A stretch of DNA of 9,595 bases from assembly GCA_002068775.1 (NCBI GenBank), contig MWAX01000093.1, positions 1 through 9,595 on the forward strand. Direction: 5' to 3'. Shown here in pieces: positions 6,689-9,595 of this stretch (the first letter of the stretch is position 1; each line of letters opens with the position of its first letter). The stretch comes from Actinobacteria bacterium ADurb.Bin346 (lineage in GTDB: Bacteria > Actinomycetota > Humimicrobiia > Humimicrobiales > Humimicrobiaceae). Position numbers and translations under genes: made by a program. The notes beneath the pieces were generated by a model, which did no database searches, had not been told where the DNA came from, and saw nothing but the letters and a program-made list of their open reading frames with translations.

Positions 6689-8683
6689 TTATTGTTTTCC
6701 TTTCTTCAGCTTTGTTTTTTCTGTTTCCGGAACTGTTGCCTGATCTGCATCTGAAAGCTCTCTTTTAAAGAAAATTATTCCAAGGGGTGGAAGTGTCACT
6801 GAAATCGAGAACTGCCTGCCATGCCGCCCCGGTTTAGCTGCAGCTACAGCTCCAAAATTACCCTGACCGCTTCCTCCGTAAATTGAAGAATCAGTGTTTA
6901 ATATCTCTTTCCACTGACCTTTCTCAGAGACGCCGATTCTGTAGTTATGCCGGGGCGCAGGTGTAAAATTGCATGCAGCCAGAATCACCGACTTTTCTGA
7001 TTTGCGAAGAAAAGACATTATACTTTGCTGCGCATCATGATAGTCCACCCACTCAAAACTTTCAGGTGCAAAATCAGTATATGCAAGCGCAGGCTCATTT
7101 ACATAAATCCTGTTCAGGTCACAGACAAGCTTAGAAATGTTTATATGGTACTCATATTCTGCCTCACTCCAGTCCATCTCCAGGTCATGGCTCCATTCCC
7201 TGCGCTGAGCAAACTCACTTCCCATAAATAATAATTTTTTACCGGGAAAACAATACATATAAGCAAGCAGCAGCCTTAAGTTTGCAAATTTCTGCCAGTC
7301 ATCCCCCGGCATTTTTTCGAGGAGCGATTTCTTGCCATGCACAACTTCGTCATGAGAAAGCGGCAGCACGAAGTTTTCCTCGAATGCATACCAGAAAGAA
7401 AAAGTAAGAAGATTCTGGTGGTATTTCCGGTAAACAGGATCTTTTGAAAAATAATCAAGCGTGTCATGCATCCATCCCATGTTCCATTTCATGCCGAAAC
7501 CAAGGCCGCCGCAGTCAACGGGTTTTGTGACTGCCGGCCATGCTGTTGACTCTTCAGCGATTGTCTGGACATCGGGATATTGGCTGTATATCAATGTGTT
7601 CAGTTGCTTTAAAAATTCAATTGCTTCCAGATTTTCCCTTCCGCCGTATTTATTTGGAATCCATTCGCCATGCTTGCGGGAATAATCCAGGTAAAGCATG
7701 GATGCCACCCCGTCTATCCTTAAGCCGTCTGCATGATATTTATCCAGCCAGAAGATTGCGCTGCTGATAAGAAATTCTTTTATCTCAGCTCTTCCGTAAT
7801 TAAAAATCATGCTTTTCCAGTCAGGATGAAAACCTTTCCTCGGATCTTCATGCTCATACAGGAAAGTCCCGTCAAATCTGTAAAGGCCATGGTTATCATT
7901 AGGGAAATGCGAGGGGACCCAGTCAAGGATGACCCCTATGTTTTCATTGTGCAGAAAATCCACAAGATACATCAGATCATCCGGTTTTCCATAACGTGAA
8001 GTCGGGGCAAAATATCCGGTGATTTGATATCCCCAGGAGCCATAAAACGGATGTTCCATCAGAGGCATGAGCTCTATATGCGTAAAACCCATTTTTTTGG
8101 CATATCCTGCCAGCAGCGGCGCCATTTGCCTGTAATTTAAAAATCCGTTTTCCTGTCTGCTGTGCTGCCATGAGCCCGCATGGACCTCATAAATTACCAT
8201 TGGAGAAGACAGGCTGTTTTTTAATTTTCTGCCTGATATCCAGGCGCTGTCATTCCACTGATAATCTTCAATATCATATACAATTGATGCAGTTTTCGGC
8301 GGAGTTTCACAATAAAAGCCAAAGGGGTCGCTTTTATCTGATTCATAACTGCCTGTTTTTGAAAAAATATGGTATTTATACAAAGTCCCTTTGCCAATGT
8401 CGGGTATAAAAAGCTCCCATATTCCGGAACCATCCCATCGCTGACCCATGGGATTTGAATTTTTGTTCCAGGCATTAAAATCTCCAATCACCGACACCCG
8501 CGATGCATTGGGCGCCCAGACAGCAAAATATGTACCCGCCTTACCGTTTAATGTCCTTATGTGGGAGCCAAGTTTTTCATAGAGCCTGAAGTGGCTGCCG
8601 GCCTTAAAAAGATAAATATCATAATCACTGAAATGGTCCGGGTCAAATCCGTCTGTTTTATTATTAATTTCCATATTCACCAT
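6689..8683 (-). CDS. glgB: 1,4-alpha-glucan branching enzyme (GH13)
   Basis: The enzyme cuts an alpha-1,4 chain and rejoins it through an alpha-1,6 bond, creating glycogen branches. The protein has 664 residues. A CBM48 domain (about 45-135, with GDFNAW at 67-72) precedes the GH13 barrel. YEVHAGSW (165-172), GSWGYQITGYFAPTSRYG (215-232) and DWVPSHFP (254-261) are branching-enzyme hallmarks. RIDGVAS (322-328) holds the nucleophile D324, AEEST (376-380) the acid/base E377, and LSHDEVVHGKKSL (442-454) the transition-state D445. Their spacing (53 and 68) equals that in E. coli GlgB. The enzyme lacks the extra N-terminal N1 domain of E. coli and ends in a Lys/Glu-rich tail (about 641-664) beyond the usual PPLGIIFF end. 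The ATG at 8683 has only a weak ribosome site; an ATG at codon 4 is an alternative. It is the first gene of the minus-strand run and divergent from glgA. Confidence 0.97.
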   Translation of the reverse strand: MVNMEINNKTDGFDPDHFSDYDIYLFKAGSHFRLYEKLGSHIRTLNGKAGTYFAVWAPNASRVSVIGDFNAWNKNSNPMGQRWDGSGIWELFIPDIGKGTLYKYHIFSKTGSYESDKSDPFGFYCETPPKTASIVYDIEDYQWNDSAWISGRKLKNSLSSPMVIYEVHAGSWQHSRQENGFLNYRQMAPLLAGYAKKMGFTHIELMPLMEHPFYGSWGYQITGYFAPTSRYGKPDDLMYLVDFLHNENIGVILDWVPSHFPNDNHGLYRFDGTFLYEHEDPRKGFHPDWKSMIFNYGRAEIKEFLISSAIFWLDKYHADGLRIDGVASMLYLDYSRKHGEWIPNKYGGRENLEAIEFLKQLNTLIYSQYPDVQTIAEESTAWPAVTKPVDCGGLGFGMKWNMGWMHDTLDYFSKDPVYRKYHQNLLTFSFWYAFEENFVLPLSHDEVVHGKKSLLEKMPGDDWQKFANLRLLLAYMYCFPGKKLLFMGSEFAQRREWSHDLEMDWSEAEYEYHINISKLVCDLNRIYVNEPALAYTDFAPESFEWVDYHDAQQSIMSFLRKSEKSVILAACNFTPAPRHNYRIGVSEKGQWKEILNTDSSIYGGSGQGNFGAVAAAKPGRHGRQFSISVTLPPLGIIFFKRELSDADQATVPETEKTKLKKGKQ

Positions 8684-8733
8684 TAATTTCTGTATTTATA
8701 AAATAATACAATAATGATATTTTTTATATATTG

Positions 8734-8745
8734 CAACCGGAGTTG
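8734..8745. promoter_or_regulatory. Inverted repeat in the glgB-glgA control region
   Basis: CAAC-CGGA-GTTG at 8734-8745 is a 4+4 base inverted repeat around a 4-base centre. The perfect palindrome GTTTAAAC (8745-8752) abuts it. Both sit next to the candidate -35 of glgA. On the minus strand, TTGCAA at 8736-8731 with TATTGT 17 bases on (8713-8708) could be a weak glgB promoter that the repeat overlaps. An operator shared by both genes is possible, but the repeat is short enough to occur by chance. Confidence 0.25.
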
Positions 8746-8752
8746 TTTAAAC

Positions 8753-8781
8753 TTTACAGTCAAACAAGTCTATAGTATATT
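8753..8781 (+). promoter_or_regulatory. Candidate sigma-70 promoter of glgA
   Basis: TTTACA (8753-8758) and TATATT (8776-8781) are separated by exactly 17 bases, and each differs from consensus in one position. Transcription would start near 8788, giving a leader of about 33 bases that includes the ribosome site GGGGA (8810-8814) before the ATG at 8821. Confidence 0.5.
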
Positions 8782-8820
8782 CATTGCACTATTTATTATC
8801 ATGCTGAATGGGGAAATAAT

Positions 8821-9595
8821 ATGAAGACTGCAATGTGCGTATCAGAAGCTGTGCCTTTTGCAAAGACCGGCGGTCTTGCAGATGTTGCCGGCGCACTTCC
8901 CAAAGCCCTTAAAGAAAAAGGTGTAAATCCAGTAGTCGTAATGCCGGCATATAAGCATATCTTTGAAAAAAATTTTAAACTGGAACTTATTGCAGAAAAT
9001 ATGAGCTGCAGGCTAAATGAGGCAAGTATAATTGATTTTGATCTGTACAGGACAAATCACGAAGGTATCGACTTTTATTTTATCCGCAATGACGATTTTT
9101 TTGGCAGGGATAATCTTTACGGCACTCCACAGGGTGACTATTCCGATAATAACATTAGGTTCGGGTTTTTTTCAAAAGCAATCTTTGAAGTACTTTTAAA
9201 AATAGGTTTTATTCCGGATATCATACACCTCCATGATTATCATTTTGCGCTTGCATCAGTTTTTTTAAGCGATTTAAAACGAAAGGATAAAGACTCACCC
9301 TTTGCTGCCACAAATGCAGTATTTACAATACACAACATAGCTTATCAGGGAATTTTTGGACCCGAAACACTCGGGCTTTGCGGAATAGACCCGGCTCATT
9401 TTACAATGGAAGGCCTGGAATTTTACGGCAATGTTAATTTCATGAAAGCCGGGATTGTTTATTCAAACAAAATCACCACAGTGAGTCCGACTTATTCACG
9501 TGAGATATTGACCGAAGAATACGGCTACAGGCTCGAAGGGGTTCTGGCAAGCAGGCAGGATGACCTTTCAGGTATAATAAATGGGATTGATTACA
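8821..9595 (+). CDS. glgA: Glycogen synthase (ADP-glucose type, GT5), N-terminal half only
   Basis: The enzyme transfers glucose from ADP-glucose to the non-reducing end of a growing alpha-1,4-glucan. The reading frame is open for 258 codons to the window edge, slightly more than half of the usual length of about 480. The N-terminal GT5 domain starts with SEAVPFAKTGGLADVAGALP (8-27), which holds the KTGGLADV motif that binds ADP-glucose. LYGTPQGDYSDNNIRFGFFS (99-118), HLHDYHFALA (136-145) and FTIHNIAYQGIF (168-179) follow. FMKAGIVYSNKITTVSPTYSREI (around 207-229) and YRLEGVLASR (236-245) are the usual hinge-side markers, and the window ends at the conserved GIINGID. The ATG has a clear ribosome site, GGGGA, 6 bases upstream. 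It is transcribed away from glgB across a shared 137-base control region. The C-terminal domain and anything after it lie outside the window. Confidence 0.96.
   Translation, partial: MKTAMCVSEAVPFAKTGGLADVAGALPKALKEKGVNPVVVMPAYKHIFEKNFKLELIAENMSCRLNEASIIDFDLYRTNHEGIDFYFIRNDDFFGRDNLYGTPQGDYSDNNIRFGFFSKAIFEVLLKIGFIPDIIHLHDYHFALASVFLSDLKRKDKDSPFAATNAVFTIHNIAYQGIFGPETLGLCGIDPAHFTMEGLEFYGNVNFMKAGIVYSNKITTVSPTYSREILTEEYGYRLEGVLASRQDDLSGIINGIDY

Noticed and set aside
1..9595. CRISPR array, insertion sequence, defence or phage system
   Set aside because: There are no long direct repeats with spacers, transposase or integrase motifs, or nuclease/helicase genes; every large frame is explained by metabolic or housekeeping genes.

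Overview
The window holds a glycogen / alpha-glucan metabolism cluster from a bacterium, flanked on the left by three housekeeping or unknown genes. The DNA is AT-leaning by eye, especially between genes, and codon use looks uniform across all genes, so I see no sign of recent transfer. The gene families are bacterial, but I cannot assign a phylum. The combination of a GH57/DUF3536 protein with classical bacterial GlgA, GlgB and GlgC fits many uncultivated anaerobic lineages; that is a guess.

Left part (1-1203). Two minus-strand genes sit 5 bases apart: a 121-residue two-helix membrane protein of unknown function (186-551), then the N-terminal 60 residues of a Sua5/YrdC/TsaC-type protein (threonylcarbamoyl-AMP synthase family) that runs off the left edge. 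A very AT-rich 142-base gap separates them from a divergent dCMP deaminase (694-1203).

Glycogen part (1233-9595). On the minus strand, in order of transcription, lie glgB (branching enzyme), a GH57 + DUF3536 glycosidase-like protein that starts with TTG, malQ (4-alpha-glucanotransferase) and glgC (ADP-glucose pyrophosphorylase). The first three are packed with 2- and 6-base gaps and look like one transcript. glgC follows after a 150-base gap that carries its own -10-like box, a strong hairpin and four evenly spaced short repeats. glgA (glycogen synthase) is divergent from glgB and cut by the right edge; the 137-base gap between them should hold both promoters.

Together, GlgC makes ADP-glucose, GlgA extends the alpha-1,4 chain and GlgB adds alpha-1,6 branches. 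MalQ shuffles maltodextrins, and the GH57 protein probably cuts or rearranges alpha-glucan. No phosphorylase (GlgP) or debranching enzyme (GlgX) is in the window. There is no CRISPR, mobile element, rRNA or tRNA that I can see. No new kind of system is evident; the most unusual signals are the structured, repeated glgC leader and the poorly characterised GH57/DUF3536 enzyme.
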